Positions 18,284 through 28,487 of a DNA stretch of 64,000 nt are shown one piece after another. The stretch spans positions 1 through 64,000 of the forward strand of contig JAAAPE010000064.1 of assembly GCA_009908385.1 (NCBI GenBank), read 5' to 3'. The position numbers and the translations under genes are program-made. Below the pieces are notes generated by a model that had not been told where the DNA came from, made no database searches, and saw nothing but the letters and a program-made list of their open reading frames with translations. This DNA is from Gammaproteobacteria bacterium. Its GTDB lineage: Bacteria > Pseudomonadota > Gammaproteobacteria > Xanthomonadales > Wenzhouxiangellaceae. Position 1 is the first letter of the stretch. Each line of letters starts with the position of its first letter.

Positions 18284-19891
18284 TTACATTCGGAACACAC
18301 CGAAGCGCTCGCGCTCGATCGGCGCGTTGGCCGAGGCGGCGATGGCCAGGCCCAGCACTCGGCGCGTGTCGGTCGGGTCGATAATACCGTCGTCCCACAG
18401 CCGCGCGCTGGCGTAGTAGGGGTGTCCCTGGTGCTCGTACTGGTCGCGGATCGGCGCCTTGAATGCTTCTTCTTCGGATTCCGGCCATTCCTCCTCGCGG
18501 CTCTCCAGTGCATCGCGCTTGACGGTGGCCAGCACGCTGGCGGCCTGATCGCCGCCCATCACCGAGATACGCGCGTTCGGCCACATCCACAGGAATCTCG
18601 GCTGGTAAGCCCGGCCGCACATGGCGTAGTTGCCGGCGCCGAAGGAGCCGCCGATGACCACCGTGAACTTCGGCACGTGCGAGCAGGCCACGGCGGTGAC
18701 CATCTTGGCCCCGTCGCGGGCAATGCCCGACTGCTCGTATTTCTTACCCACCATGAAGCCGGTGATGTTCTGCAGGAACACCAGCGGGATGTTGCGCTGG
18801 TTGCACAGTTCGATGAAGTGGGCACCCTTGAGCGCCGACTCGGAAAACAGGATGCCGTTGTTGGCGACGATGCCCACCTTGTAGCCGTGAATCGAGGCGA
18901 AACCGCAGACCAGTGTCGTGCCGTAGCGCGCCTTGAACTCGCTGAACTCCGAGCCGTCGACGATGCGTGCGATGATCTCGCGCACCTCGAATGGATAGCG
19001 CGTGTCGTCGGGCAGGATGCCGTAGAGGTCCTCGGCCGGGTATACCGGCTCGCGTGGTTCATGTTCGGGGTCGAAGGCCGCTTTCGGGCGGTTCAGGTTG
19101 CCGACCAGCTCGCGTGCGATGGCCACGGCATGGGTGTCGTTCTCGGCAAAGTGGTCGGCCACGCCGGACAGGCGCGTGTGGACGTCCGCGCCGCCGAGGG
19201 TCTCGGCGTCGACCTCCTCGCCGGTGGCGGCCTTTACCAGCGGCGGACCGCCGAGAAAGATCGTGCCCTGTTCACGCACGATGATCGCTTCGTCGCACAT
19301 CGCCGGAACGTAGGCGCCGCCGGCGGTGCACGAGCCCATTACCACCGCGATCTGCGGAATGTTCTTCGCCGACAGTCGGGCCTGGTTGTAGAAGATTCGC
19401 CCGAAATGATCCCGGTCGGGAAACACCTCGTCCTGCAGCGGTAGGAAAGCGCCGCCGGAGTCCACCAGGTAGATACAGGGCAGGTTGTTCTCCAGCGCGA
19501 TCTCCTGCGCGCGCAGGTGCTTTTTCACGGTGATGGGGTAGTAGGTGCCGCCCTTCACCGTGGCGTCGTTGGCCACGACCATGCACTCGATGCCGTTGAC
19601 CCGGCCGACGCCGGCGATCACGCCCGCGCCGGGCGCTGCGTCATCGTACATGCCGTTGGCCGCCAGCGGCGCGACTTCCAGGAAGGGGCTGCCGGGATCT
19701 AACAGCGAGCGCACGCGCTCCCTGGGGAGCAGCTTGCCGCGGGCCTCGTGCTTCTTGCGCGACTTCTCCGGCCCGCCCAGCGCCGTCTTCTCGAGTTTCT
19801 CACGCAGGTCGGCGGCCAGTTTCCGGTGGTGCTGGTCGCGGGCGACGAAATCGGCATCCTTGCGATTGACGTGGCTGTCCAGGCGGGGCAT
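18284..19891 (-). CDS. liuB: Methylcrotonoyl-CoA carboxylase beta (carboxyltransferase) subunit
   Basis: '[26 protein letters not shown]', '[56 protein letters not shown]', '[16 protein letters not shown]'. Confidence 0.93.
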   Translation of the reverse strand: MPRLDSHVNRKDADFVARDQHHRKLAADLREKLEKTALGGPEKSRKKHEARGKLLPRERVRSLLDPGSPFLEVAPLAANGMYDDAAPGAGVIAGVGRVNGIECMVVANDATVKGGTYYPITVKKHLRAQEIALENNLPCIYLVDSGGAFLPLQDEVFPDRDHFGRIFYNQARLSAKNIPQIAVVMGSCTAGGAYVPAMCDEAIIVREQGTIFLGGPPLVKAATGEEVDAETLGGADVHTRLSGVADHFAENDTHAVAIARELVGNLNRPKAAFDPEHEPREPVYPAEDLYGILPDDTRYPFEVREIIARIVDGSEFSEFKARYGTTLVCGFASIHGYKVGIVANNGILFSESALKGAHFIELCNQRNIPLVFLQNITGFMVGKKYEQSGIARDGAKMVTAVACSHVPKFTVVIGGSFGAGNYAMCGRAYQPRFLWMWPNARISVMGGDQAASVLATVKRDALESREEEWPESEEEAFKAPIRDQYEHQGHPYYASARLWDDGIIDPTDTRRVLGLAIAASANAPIERERFGVFRM

Positions 19892-19929
19892 GCGCGCTCC
19901 AGTCGGTCAAAGCGCTTCATTGTAGCCTG

Positions 19930-20124
19930 TTGGTTCGTTGGTTCGTTGGTTCGTTGGTTCGTTGGTTCGTTGGTTCGTTGGCTGGTTGGCTGGTTGGCTG
20001 GTTGGCTGGTGCGTCAGTGGTCAGTGGTCAGTGGTCAGTGGTCAGTGAGCGGACGCACAGACGCACGGACGAACAGACGCACAGAGGCACAGACGCACAG
20101 ACGCACAGACGCACAGACGCCCGG
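19930..20124. repeat. Three abutting microsatellite arrays: (TTGGTTCG)6(TTGGCTGG)4, (TCAGTGG)4+, (ACGCACAG-like)9
   Basis: Read directly: 19930-20009, 20014-20047, 20053-20124. Confidence 0.95.
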
Positions 20125-20148
20125 CCGGATTTCGCAGAGTAAAACCGC

Positions 20149-20178
20149 TTGCGACCTCCTTTCCGAGACGGTTATAAT
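20149..20178 (+). promoter_or_regulatory. Sigma70-type promoter for rpsO-pnp
   Basis: TTGCGA - 18 nt - TATAAT. Confidence 0.75.
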
Positions 20179-20206
20179 GCTGGGCTTGGTGAAAAACCGG
20201 CGATCG

Positions 20207-20263
20207 GGGCTTTTGCACAAAGCCCGGCCTGGGGTCGGCCCAGGGGGTTTTCTGGAAAAGCCC
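20207..20263 (+). promoter_or_regulatory. Structured rpsO 5' leader
   Basis: Hairpins GGGCTTT/AAAGCCC, CCTGGG/CCCAGG and TTTTC/GAAAA; GGGCTTTT can alternatively pair with AAAAGCCC at 20256-20263. Confidence 0.65.
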
Positions 20264-20300
20264 GGTCGCCCAACATATTGATTTTGGAGATTATTGAAAG

Positions 20301-20570
20301 ATGACTCTGACCGCTGAAAAAAAGAGCCAGGTTGTCAAGGATTACCAGCTCTCCGAGGGTGATACGGGTTCCCCGGAAGTGCAGGTTGCGCTGCTGACCG
20401 CGCGCATCCAGCATCTGACCGGGCATTTCGAGCATCACAAGAAGGACCATCACTCCCGTCGAGGCCTGCTCAAGCTGGTCAATCAGCGTCGCTCGCTGCT
20501 GGATTACGTCAAGAAAAAGGACGTCCAGCGCTACCGCGACCTGATCGAGCGCCTTGGCCTGCGCCGCTAA
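20301..20570 (+). CDS. rpsO: 30S ribosomal protein S15
   Basis: '[54 protein letters not shown]'. Confidence 0.98.
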   Translation: MTLTAEKKSQVVKDYQLSEGDTGSPEVQVALLTARIQHLTGHFEHHKKDHHSRRGLLKLVNQRRSLLDYVKKKDVQRYRDLIERLGLRR

Positions 20571-20597
20571 GTCGCGGTTCCGGCCCGATTGAATATG

Positions 20598-20636
20598 ACA
20601 CCCCGGCGGCTCCCGAGCTGTTCCGGGGTGTTTTCT
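20598..20636 (+). terminator. Hairpin with T-tract between rpsO and pnp
   Basis: ACACCCCGG...CCGGGGTGT followed by TTTCT. Confidence 0.7.
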
Positions 20637-20665
20637 ATTGCAAGCGTAAAAGTGGAGTGAGATAA

Positions 20666-22768
20666 GTGAAGAAGTTCAGTAAAACGTTCAAATTCGGCGA
20701 GCACGACGTCACGCTCGAAACGGGGCATGTCGCGCGCCAGGCCGACGGGGCCGTGCTGGTCACGATGGCCGACACCGTGGTTCTGGTCACTGCCGTGGCC
20801 CGCAAGGAGGCCAAGCCGGGTCAGGCGTTCTTCCCCCTGACCGTCAACTACCAGGAAAAATTCTATTCCGCCGGCCGCATTCCCGGCGGCTTCTTCAAGC
20901 GTGAAGGGCGTCCGACCGAAAAGGAAACCCTGACCTCGCGCCTGATCGATCGGCCCATCCGGCCGCTGTTCCCCAAGGGTTTCTTGAACGAAACCCAGGT
21001 GATCGCGACGGTGATGTCGTCGAATCCGGAAGTCGATGCCGACATTCCGGCCATGATCGGTGCTTCTGCCGCGCTGTCGCTGTCCGGCGCCCCCTTCCAG
21101 GGGCCGATCGGCGGCGCCCGCGTCGGTTTCGTCGATGGTGACTACGTGATCAACCCGACCGCCACCCAGCTCGAGGAATCGCGACTGAACCTGGTGGTTG
21201 CCGGCACTTCCGAGGCCGTGCTGATGGTCGAGTCCGAAGCCGACCAGCTCTCTGAAGAGCAGATGCTGGGCGCGGTGACCTTCGGACACGAACAGATGCA
21301 GGTGGCGATCAAGGCCATCGAGGAACTGACCGCCGAAGCCGGCAAGCCCAAGTGGGACTGGCAGGCGCCGGAGCGCCCGGCCGGCCTGGACCAGAAGGTT
21401 GCCGAGCTGGCTTCAGAAAGCCTGGCCAAGGCCTACGAGAATACCGACAAGACCGTTCGTCGCGAGGCCATCAGCGAGCTGCGCGCCAGCGTGGTGGAGA
21501 AGCTTTGCCCGGAAGGCGACGAAGACGCTCCGAGCGAGGACGACGTCAAGGACGAATTCGCCGCACTCGAAAAGAAGTACGTGCGCAACCAGATTCTCGA
21601 CGGCAAGCCGCGGATCGACGGTCGCGACCTGACTACCGTGCGTCCGCTCGACATGCAGGTCGGCGTGTTCCCGCGTACCCACGGCTCGGCCATCTTCACC
21701 CGCGGTGAAACCCAGGCCATGTGCGTCATTACACTGGGCACCGGCCGAGACGCGCAGATCATCGACGCCATCGAGGGAGAGTACAAGGAGCAGTTCATGC
21801 TCCACTACAATTTCCCCCCGTTCTGCGTGGGCGAGACCAGTTTCATGCTCGGTCCCAAGCGCCGCGAGATCGGCCACGGCAAGCTGGCCAAGCGTGCGCT
21901 CGGCGCGGTCGTGCCCAAGGGCGAGGAATTTCCCTACGTGCTGCGCATCGTCTCGGAAGTGACCGAATCCAACGGTTCGAGCTCCATGGCGACCGTGTGT
22001 GGTTCTTCGCTGGCGATGATGGATGCCGGTGTGCCGATCAAGGCGCCGGTGGCCGGTATCGCCATGGGACTGATCAAGGACGGCGACCGCTTCGCGGTGC
22101 TCACCGACATCCTCGGTGACGAAGACCACCTGGGCGACATGGACTTCAAGGTGGCCGGTTCCTCCGAGGGCGTGACTGCCCTGCAGATGGACATCAAGAT
22201 CACCGGCATCACCAAGGAGATCATGGAAGTCGCGCTCAAGCAGGCCAACGCCGGCCGCGGCCACATCCTCGAGCAGATGAACCAGGTCATCGGCAAGCCG
22301 CGCGAGGAAATGAGCGAGTACGCGCCGCGCCTGTTCACCATGAAGGTGCATCCGGACAAGATCCGCGACGTGATCGGCAAGGGTGGCTCCACCATCCGCC
22401 AGATCACCGAGGAAACCGGCACCACGATCGACATCCAGGACGACGGCACGGTCACGATCGCCTCGGTCAACCAGGCGGCCGCCGACGACGCGCGCAAGCG
22501 CATCGAGCAGATCACCGCCGATGTCGAAGTGGGCGCGGTTTACGAGGGCACGGTCACCAAGATCATGAACTTCGGTGCCTTCGTGACGATCCTTCCGGGC
22601 AAGGACGGCCTCGTCCATATCTCCCAGATCTCCGACGAGCGCGTCGAGAACGTCACCGACGAGCTCCAGGAAGGCCAGAAGGTCAAGGTCAAGGTGCTCG
22701 AGGTCGACAAGCAGGGTCGTATCCGCCTGAGCATGAAGGCGCTCAAGGAAGAAGAGACGGAATCCTGA
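20666..22768 (+). CDS. pnp: Polyribonucleotide nucleotidyltransferase, GTG start
   Basis: Two RNase PH domains, KH '[16 protein letters not shown]', S1 '[28 protein letters not shown]'. Confidence 0.97.
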   Translation: MKKFSKTFKFGEHDVTLETGHVARQADGAVLVTMADTVVLVTAVARKEAKPGQAFFPLTVNYQEKFYSAGRIPGGFFKREGRPTEKETLTSRLIDRPIRPLFPKGFLNETQVIATVMSSNPEVDADIPAMIGASAALSLSGAPFQGPIGGARVGFVDGDYVINPTATQLEESRLNLVVAGTSEAVLMVESEADQLSEEQMLGAVTFGHEQMQVAIKAIEELTAEAGKPKWDWQAPERPAGLDQKVAELASESLAKAYENTDKTVRREAISELRASVVEKLCPEGDEDAPSEDDVKDEFAALEKKYVRNQILDGKPRIDGRDLTTVRPLDMQVGVFPRTHGSAIFTRGETQAMCVITLGTGRDAQIIDAIEGEYKEQFMLHYNFPPFCVGETSFMLGPKRREIGHGKLAKRALGAVVPKGEEFPYVLRIVSEVTESNGSSSMATVCGSSLAMMDAGVPIKAPVAGIAMGLIKDGDRFAVLTDILGDEDHLGDMDFKVAGSSEGVTALQMDIKITGITKEIMEVALKQANAGRGHILEQMNQVIGKPREEMSEYAPRLFTMKVHPDKIRDVIGKGGSTIRQITEETGTTIDIQDDGTVTIASVNQAAADDARKRIEQITADVEVGAVYEGTVTKIMNFGAFVTILPGKDGLVHISQISDERVENVTDELQEGQKVKVKVLEVDKQGRIRLSMKALKEEETES

Positions 22769-22780
22769 TCTGAAACCTGG

Positions 22781-22805
22781 CGGCTGCCCGGACTCCGGGC
22801 AGCCG
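22781..22805 (+). terminator. Strong hairpin after pnp
   Basis: CGGCTGCCCGG-ACT-CCGGGCAGCCG, weak T-tract. Confidence 0.6.
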
Positions 22806-22825
22806 TCCGTTTCGAAAGCGACCAG

Positions 22826-22903
22826 CCGCAAAGAGCGCCAGGAACGCGAAGTGAGGACATCGAACGAAGGTTCATTCACTTTGCGAGCTTCGCGTCTTTG
22901 CGG
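22826..22903. repeat. CGCAAAGA...TCTTTGCG hairpin element
   Basis: CCGCAAAGA / TCTTTGCGG ends with imperfect internal complementarity; same word family as 56003-56159. Confidence 0.7.
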
Positions 22904-22954
22904 TTTTTCTTTACCTGTCATCCAAGCTTCCGGCGTGCTGGCCGAGGATGTCGC

Positions 22955-23344
22955 ATGGAACTGTTGATTCCCGTCTCACCGGGTGAACTGCTGGACAAGC
23001 TCACCATCCTCGAGATCAAGCTCGACCGGATCGCCGATGAGGCCAAGCTGGTCAACATCCGGCGCGAGCATGAACTGCTGATGCGCGTCTGGCGGGACGC
23101 GGCGCTGGACGGGGACGGCATCGCGGCGCTGCGCGCGCAGCTGCGCGACGTCAACGAAGCGCTGTGGGAGATCGAGGATGGCATTCGCGACGAGGAGCGC
23201 GAGAAGCGATTCGGCGAGCGTTTCGTGACGCTGGCCCGTTTGGTCTACCAGCGAAATGACGAGCGTGCCGCGCTGAAACGGCGCATCAACGAGCTGCTCG
23301 GCTCGGCAATCCTCGAAGAGAAGTCCTACCGGGACTACCGCTAG
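22955..23344 (+). CDS. DUF6165-like hypothetical protein
   Basis: 'MELLIPVSPGELLDKLTILEIKLDRI..EAKLVNIRREHELL'. Confidence 0.7.
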   Translation: MELLIPVSPGELLDKLTILEIKLDRIADEAKLVNIRREHELLMRVWRDAALDGDGIAALRAQLRDVNEALWEIEDGIRDEEREKRFGERFVTLARLVYQRNDERAALKRRINELLGSAILEEKSYRDYR

Positions 23345-23531
23345 CAAGGCCTGTGGCCAACCTGGATCGGCGCGGCCTTTCCTTGGCCGCTGATCCGACC
23401 GGGTTGGCGGTTTGACTGTCCTTGTGGCCGAGGTCCTCGACCGCTCGTCCCGCCTTTCGGATTTCGTGGCCTTGTCGCGAACAAGAGAGTAGAATGCCCC
23501 TGTTTTTCAACGCTTAGTGCAGGGGCCTGCG

Positions 23532-25871
23532 ATGCTTCGCAAACTGATTCTCTCCGTCCTGCTCGCCCAGGGTCTGATCACCGTCGCCGTCGCCCAGGAC
23601 GAGGGCGCGACCGCTGCCGGTCAGGCCGGTACCCCGACCTTCCACTTCATTGGTGATCGCTACCGTGTCGGGATCGGTCTCGACAGCGAGTTCGACGTCA
23701 TCGGCGAGTTCCAGGCGGCCCTGTTCGAGAGCGAGCGCTCGAGCTTCATCGGCGACGGCTGGCTGGGCAGCGAGGGTGCCGGGGGCGTCAAGCTCAACTA
23801 CCACTGGCTGATCAACGCGACCTCCGAGGAAGGCCCCGACGGCCCCGTGTACACGGACGGCAACGTCGCCAAGCTCTTCATGGCGGCCGACCAGAACCAG
23901 TTCGAGGACCGCAAGCTGACCTTCGGCGGTGGCTGGGAAGGCCGCCGCTGGGCCTTTTCGGGCTACGGCATGACGGCCCTGTCCGATGAGCGCCTGGTCG
24001 ACCGCACGACCAGCATCGAGGAGCAGCTGGTCACCGGCCAGATCGACGGCCGGAATTTCTCGCGCGTGGACACCATCGAGACGGTCACCGAGTTGTTCGA
24101 GGAACCCTACGAGTGGGGCCTGGGTGCCCGCGCCGAGCGGTTCTTCGAGGACCCCCTGGTTCGCCTGCGTGCCGGGCTCGACTACGAGGAAGGCGACTTC
24201 AGCTCCTCGCAGCTGACCGCGTCCCTGTCGCTCGACAAGCATTTTCACAATTCGCCCCACAGCCTGAGCTTCCGCACCAGCTATGCCCACAAGGATGGCG
24301 ATTTCGTGCTCGACGACAGCGACCTGCGCGGCAGCGTGGTCTACAGCTTCAGCTTCGGCGCGGCAAGCAATTCCTTCCGTCCGTCGCGCCGTTATCGCGA
24401 CATCGAAGTCGAAGTGGCCGGTGAGCCGCGGAGCGAGGAACGGGTGGTGGTCAACGAGGTCACGCTGACCGATCGCACCACCTTCGATTTCGACAGCTCC
24501 GTCCTCAAGCCGGCGGCCGAGAACACGCTCGACGAGATTCTCGCCATGGTCGACGACGGTGGCCTGGTCGGCGACATCCAGATCGTCGGCCATACCTGCG
24601 ACATCGGCACCGAGGCCTACAACCAGGGGCTGAGCGAGCGCCGTGCCCGTTCGGTGGTCGACTACCTGACCGCCCGCGGTGTCGAGTCCGGCCGCATCGA
24701 CTGGCGCGGCGAAGGCGAGACCGAGCCGCGCTTCCCCAACGACGGCGAGGAGAACCGCAGCCGCAATCGCCGCGTCGAGATCAGCTTCGTGACCGAACGC
24801 TCGAGTAGCGAGACGGTGACCGTCGGCCCCGATGAGCCGGCGACGGAAATCCGCCAGGTCGAGGTGCCCGTCGAGGCGCCCTGGATTCGCCGCGCCCTGC
24901 GCAACCCGGTGCAGCACAAGCGCATCGTCGACTACTACCGCTACCAGGAGAGCACCACCAGCGTGACCGAGGGCGAGATCGAGTTCGAGAACGAAGCGCC
25001 CCAGGCCGCCGACGATCAGTTCTCGGTCGACGTCGATTCGGCCGACAACCTGCTCGACGTGCTGGCCAACGACAGCGACGCCGACGGCGACGTACTCACC
25101 ATCATCGGCGTGACGGCGCCGGGCAACGGCTCGGCCAGCGTCAGCGGAGACGCGATCAGCTACACGCCGGCCGGCGGTTTCGTGGGCACCGACTCGTTCA
25201 GCTACACGGTCGAAGACGGTTTCGGCGGCGAATCGACCGCTACCGTGACGGTCACCGTAGACTCGCCCAACCAGGCGCCGAGCGTCGAGAATCTCTCGGT
25301 GTCGACCCTGCTCAACGAGCCCGTCGACGTCGATGTGCTCGCGGCGGCGACCGATCCCGACGGCGATCCGATCGACATCGCGTCTTTCGGCCAGCCGGCC
25401 AACGGCACCGTGACGCGGGTCGGTGACGTCCTGCGCTATCAGCCCGCCGCCGATTTCGTGGGCGAGGACAGCTTCAGCTTCACCATCGCCGACGACCGGG
25501 GCGGCGAGACCACGGGCAGCGTGGCCGTCGAAGTGGTCGCGGAGAACCGGGCGCCGGTCGCCAATCCGGACACCGCGACGACCACGGTCGGCGAGCCGGT
25601 GACCGTCGATGTGCTGGCCAACGATTTCGATCCCGACGGCGATCCGCTCGAGGTGATCGAGATCGTGCAGTGGTACGGCGTGCCGGCCGAGATCACCGAC
25701 AACGGCGACGGCACGATCACGTTCCGGGTCAGCGACACCTGCAACGGCCGCAACGAATTCCGCTACACGATCACCGACCCGCAGGGCCTGACGGCCACGG
25801 CCAATGTGTCGGTCACCCGGGTCAGCGGCGGGGACACCGAAGACGCGTCCCTGGAGTGCCTGCACTACTGA
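23532..25871 (+). CDS. Outer-membrane protein: beta-barrel + OmpA-like domain + three cadherin/Ig-like tandem repeats
   Basis: Signal peptide; OmpA motif 'FDFDSSVLKPAAENTLDEIL..GHTCDIGTEAYNQGLSERRARSVVDYL'; C-term repeats 'NEAPQAADDQFSVD..LANDSDADGD..' x3. Confidence 0.88.
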   Translation: MLRKLILSVLLAQGLITVAVAQDEGATAAGQAGTPTFHFIGDRYRVGIGLDSEFDVIGEFQAALFESERSSFIGDGWLGSEGAGGVKLNYHWLINATSEEGPDGPVYTDGNVAKLFMAADQNQFEDRKLTFGGGWEGRRWAFSGYGMTALSDERLVDRTTSIEEQLVTGQIDGRNFSRVDTIETVTELFEEPYEWGLGARAERFFEDPLVRLRAGLDYEEGDFSSSQLTASLSLDKHFHNSPHSLSFRTSYAHKDGDFVLDDSDLRGSVVYSFSFGAASNSFRPSRRYRDIEVEVAGEPRSEERVVVNEVTLTDRTTFDFDSSVLKPAAENTLDEILAMVDDGGLVGDIQIVGHTCDIGTEAYNQGLSERRARSVVDYLTARGVESGRIDWRGEGETEPRFPNDGEENRSRNRRVEISFVTERSSSETVTVGPDEPATEIRQVEVPVEAPWIRRALRNPVQHKRIVDYYRYQESTTSVTEGEIEFENEAPQAADDQFSVDVDSADNLLDVLANDSDADGDVLTIIGVTAPGNGSASVSGDAISYTPAGGFVGTDSFSYTVEDGFGGESTATVTVTVDSPNQAPSVENLSVSTLLNEPVDVDVLAAATDPDGDPIDIASFGQPANGTVTRVGDVLRYQPAADFVGEDSFSFTIADDRGGETTGSVAVEVVAENRAPVANPDTATTTVGEPVTVDVLANDFDPDGDPLEVIEIVQWYGVPAEITDNGDGTITFRVSDTCNGRNEFRYTITDPQGLTATANVSVTRVSGGDTEDASLECLHY

Positions 25872-26960
25872 TCAGCGCCGGTACAGCAGCGGCTCCAGTC
25901 GCTCGATGACCATCTCCGGCGTGATGAGCGCCATCACGCCGGGGATTTCCAGGCGCTTGCCCCAGCGCAGCTGCTCGGGGGCCTTGCCCGCAAAGCGGCG
26001 GGCCGCGTCGGGGAAACGGTCGACGCAGTGCTCCAGGCTCCCCAGCGGTCCCGACCGGCGCGCCCAGGTGGCTGCGTAGAGGCCGACCACCGGCGTGCCC
26101 ATCGCGTCGGCGAAATGGGCCGGACCGGAGTCGGGCGAAACGACACAGGCGGCGCGCTCGAACATCGCCAGCGCCTGCTTGATCGTATCCCGGCCGATCA
26201 GGTTGACCGGCCGATGCTTCATCCGGCTTTCGATCGCCCGCCCCAGTTCGGCTTCTTCTTCCGAGCGCCCGCCCATGAGGATGACCGGCCGGCCGGTCCG
26301 TTCGATGATCCAGTCGGCCACTTCCGCGTAACCGGGCGCGTGCCAGTTACGGCCCGGGGTGCTCGACGCCGGACTGATGATGACGGCCCGTCCCGCTTCG
26401 GGCTGGTGCTGCAGGGCGTGCTCGCGAGCCGCTTCGGGAACCGGCAGTCGCCGGTCGATGCCCTCGGTGTCGACGCCGAGATGGCGCGCGAATTCGAGCA
26501 GGGCTTCGGCCTGGTGCTGGAAGGGCACGGCCGCGATGCGCTCGTTGACGGCCAGCCCGTGGCCCGGCCTCGAGCGCTGCCGGTCGAAACCGACGCGCCG
26601 GTCGGCCCGCACCAGGGCGGCGGTCAGGGTGGAGCGCTGCGACACCTGCGCCAGAAGGAGGATATCGAACCTCCGGCCGGCCAGGCGTCGCCGGACCGCG
26701 GGCAGGCCCGAAAGTGCGGCCCGCTTGTCGACTACAATGAACTCGGCACCCGGCAGGTCTTCGACCAGCCGCAGTTCCGACTTGCCGATCACCCAGGTGA
26801 GGGCGGTCTTCGGCCAGGCACGCTGAAGCGCGCGGACGAGCGGAACGGTATTGCAGACATCCCCGCGCGCGGAAAGTCGCAGGATGCAGATGGAGCGCGG
26901 CGGCTCGTTAGATGGGGATGCGGACACGGCTTGAACGGAAGAGACCAACGGCGGCGGCAA
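25872..26960 (-). CDS. Glycosyltransferase family 9 (heptosyltransferase-like)
   Basis: 'ICILRLSARGDVCNTVPLVRALQRAWP', 'VVSPDSGPAHFADAMGTPVVGLYAATWARRSGPLG'. Confidence 0.92.
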   Translation of the reverse strand: MPPPLVSSVQAVSASPSNEPPRSICILRLSARGDVCNTVPLVRALQRAWPKTALTWVIGKSELRLVEDLPGAEFIVVDKRAALSGLPAVRRRLAGRRFDILLLAQVSQRSTLTAALVRADRRVGFDRQRSRPGHGLAVNERIAAVPFQHQAEALLEFARHLGVDTEGIDRRLPVPEAAREHALQHQPEAGRAVIISPASSTPGRNWHAPGYAEVADWIIERTGRPVILMGGRSEEEAELGRAIESRMKHRPVNLIGRDTIKQALAMFERAACVVSPDSGPAHFADAMGTPVVGLYAATWARRSGPLGSLEHCVDRFPDAARRFAGKAPEQLRWGKRLEIPGVMALITPEMVIERLEPLLYRR

Positions 26961-26963
26961 GAC

Positions 26964-27650
26964 ATGCCCGAAGCGCAGCTACGAGCAGGCAACACGCGTA
27001 TTCTATACGACCCCGCGGCGCTCGACGTCGTCAGCCCGGAGTGGCTGCTGCCGGCGTTCTGGCGAACCCGGGGCGCGGTGCTGGCGGAATTCGGCGGTCG
27101 GGGCCAGGCCCTGGCCGTGGCGACCGACGCCGGCCCGGCGGTCCTCAGGCGCTATTTTCGCGGCGGCATGATCGCCCGCGTCGTTCGCGAGCACTACCTG
27201 TTCACCGCCTACGACCGCAGTCGCGGCTTTCGCGAATGGCGGCTGCTCGCCCGGCTGCACGGCATGGGCCTGCCGGTACCGCAGCCGCTGATGGCCAGCT
27301 GCGAGCGGCGCGGCCCCGTGTATCGCTGCGCCCTGCTGACCCGACTAGTGGAGAACACGATCAGCCTGCCGCAGGCGGCCGACATCCTGGAACCCGAACA
27401 CTGGCAGCGCCTGGGCCGGGTGCTCGGCCGCTTTTTCCGCGCCGGCGTGGTGCATCCCGACCTCAACGCCAACAACCTGCTGATCGACGGCAACGGCCAC
27501 TGGTCGGTCATCGACTTCGATCGCGCGCATATTCGCGACGCTGCCGTCGACCCGGAGCGGATGCTGCGGCGGCTCGAGCGATCGCTCGACAAGCTGGGCA
27601 TCGGCGGGGAACGCTCGATTCTCCGGCAGGCCGCCCGTTCCGGCGAGTAG
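26964..27650 (+). CDS. kdkA: 3-deoxy-D-manno-octulosonic acid kinase
   Basis: 'RRYFRGGMIARVVREHYLFTAYDRSRGFREWRLLARLHGMGLPVPQP', 'VVHPDLNANNLLID'. Confidence 0.9.
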   Translation: MPEAQLRAGNTRILYDPAALDVVSPEWLLPAFWRTRGAVLAEFGGRGQALAVATDAGPAVLRRYFRGGMIARVVREHYLFTAYDRSRGFREWRLLARLHGMGLPVPQPLMASCERRGPVYRCALLTRLVENTISLPQAADILEPEHWQRLGRVLGRFFRAGVVHPDLNANNLLIDGNGHWSVIDFDRAHIRDAAVDPERMLRRLERSLDKLGIGGERSILRQAARSGE

Positions 27651-27719
27651 GCACGGATGCTGAAACTTTTCCGGCCCCGCTTGTAGAAAAGGGGTAGAAC
27701 CATTCCGGAGCAAGCGCTG

Positions 27720-28478
27720 ATGAACCCTGTGAAATCCCGTCGACTGCTGGTCGGTCTCCTCGTCGCCCTCTCCCTGGCGCTGGTCGGTTGCGAACTCGAC
27801 CGGCCGCCCCGGGCCGACACATCGGCCGAGGAGGCGTCGGTGCTGCGCGTGCACGACGTCTCGGACCTCCAGGTGGAAGGGCTCGAGGGCAAGCTCAACG
27901 AGCTGCTCTCGCGCGAGGACCTGCCGCTTCGCGGGCGGGTGGAGCTGCTCGACGACGGCCGCCTGGCGGTCAACGCCTCGCGCCACCTGCAGGACGAAAT
28001 CGCCGGCATGATCGAGCAGCTGCGCGAGTCGGTGCCTGCCGATATCGTCGAGCGCCCGTTCCGCATCGAGTTCTGGTTCCTGCGCCTGGCGCCGGGCGAG
28101 TCGAGCGGCGACCTGCCGGCCTACCTGGCCGACGAGCTTGCGCCCCTGGTGGCGCAGTACGAGGACTACGGCCTGTCGATCCAGGACTACCTCGAGAGCC
28201 ACCATTCCAGCGCTTCCTCGATGAGGAGCATTTACTCCGGAAGCGGAGCCCTGGTCCGTTTCAGGCGCGTCGTGCCCACCGAGCAGGGTATCTTGCTGAA
28301 CGCAAGCACCCAGTCGGATTCAGCGGCGGGTCGCCGTTCGATCATCTACGAAATCGATCACGTCCTGCAGCCGGGAAAATCGCTCGTGCTGGGACGTGCT
28401 CACGACGGCGGCGACGCCGGCAAGGCGTCCTACCAGCTCCTGGTCGCGCGGGCCGAATGGACCGACGAAGCCGACTGA
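27720..28478 (+). CDS. Hypothetical lipoprotein, possible secretin-N-like fold
   Basis: Lipobox 'LALVGCELD'; 'RVHDVSDLQVEGLEGKLNELL', 'RPFRIEFWFLRL'. Confidence 0.6.
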   Translation: MNPVKSRRLLVGLLVALSLALVGCELDRPPRADTSAEEASVLRVHDVSDLQVEGLEGKLNELLSREDLPLRGRVELLDDGRLAVNASRHLQDEIAGMIEQLRESVPADIVERPFRIEFWFLRLAPGESSGDLPAYLADELAPLVAQYEDYGLSIQDYLESHHSSASSMRSIYSGSGALVRFRRVVPTEQGILLNASTQSDSAAGRRSIIYEIDHVLQPGKSLVLGRAHDGGDAGKASYQLLVARAEWTDEAD

Positions 28479-28487
28479 GCCGGCCGG

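Noticed and set aside
19930-20124. CRISPR array
   Set aside because: Units are 7-8 bp and contiguous, with no spacers and no cas genes nearby.
19930-20142. Repetitive peptide ORF '[13 protein letters not shown]...RTDAQTHRRTDAQT'
   Set aside because: Translation of microsatellites; periodicity exists in all frames and there is no RBS or homology.
23514-25865. 783-aa ORF antisense to the OmpA-family gene
   Set aside because: Low-complexity antisense shadow of a repeat-containing gene.
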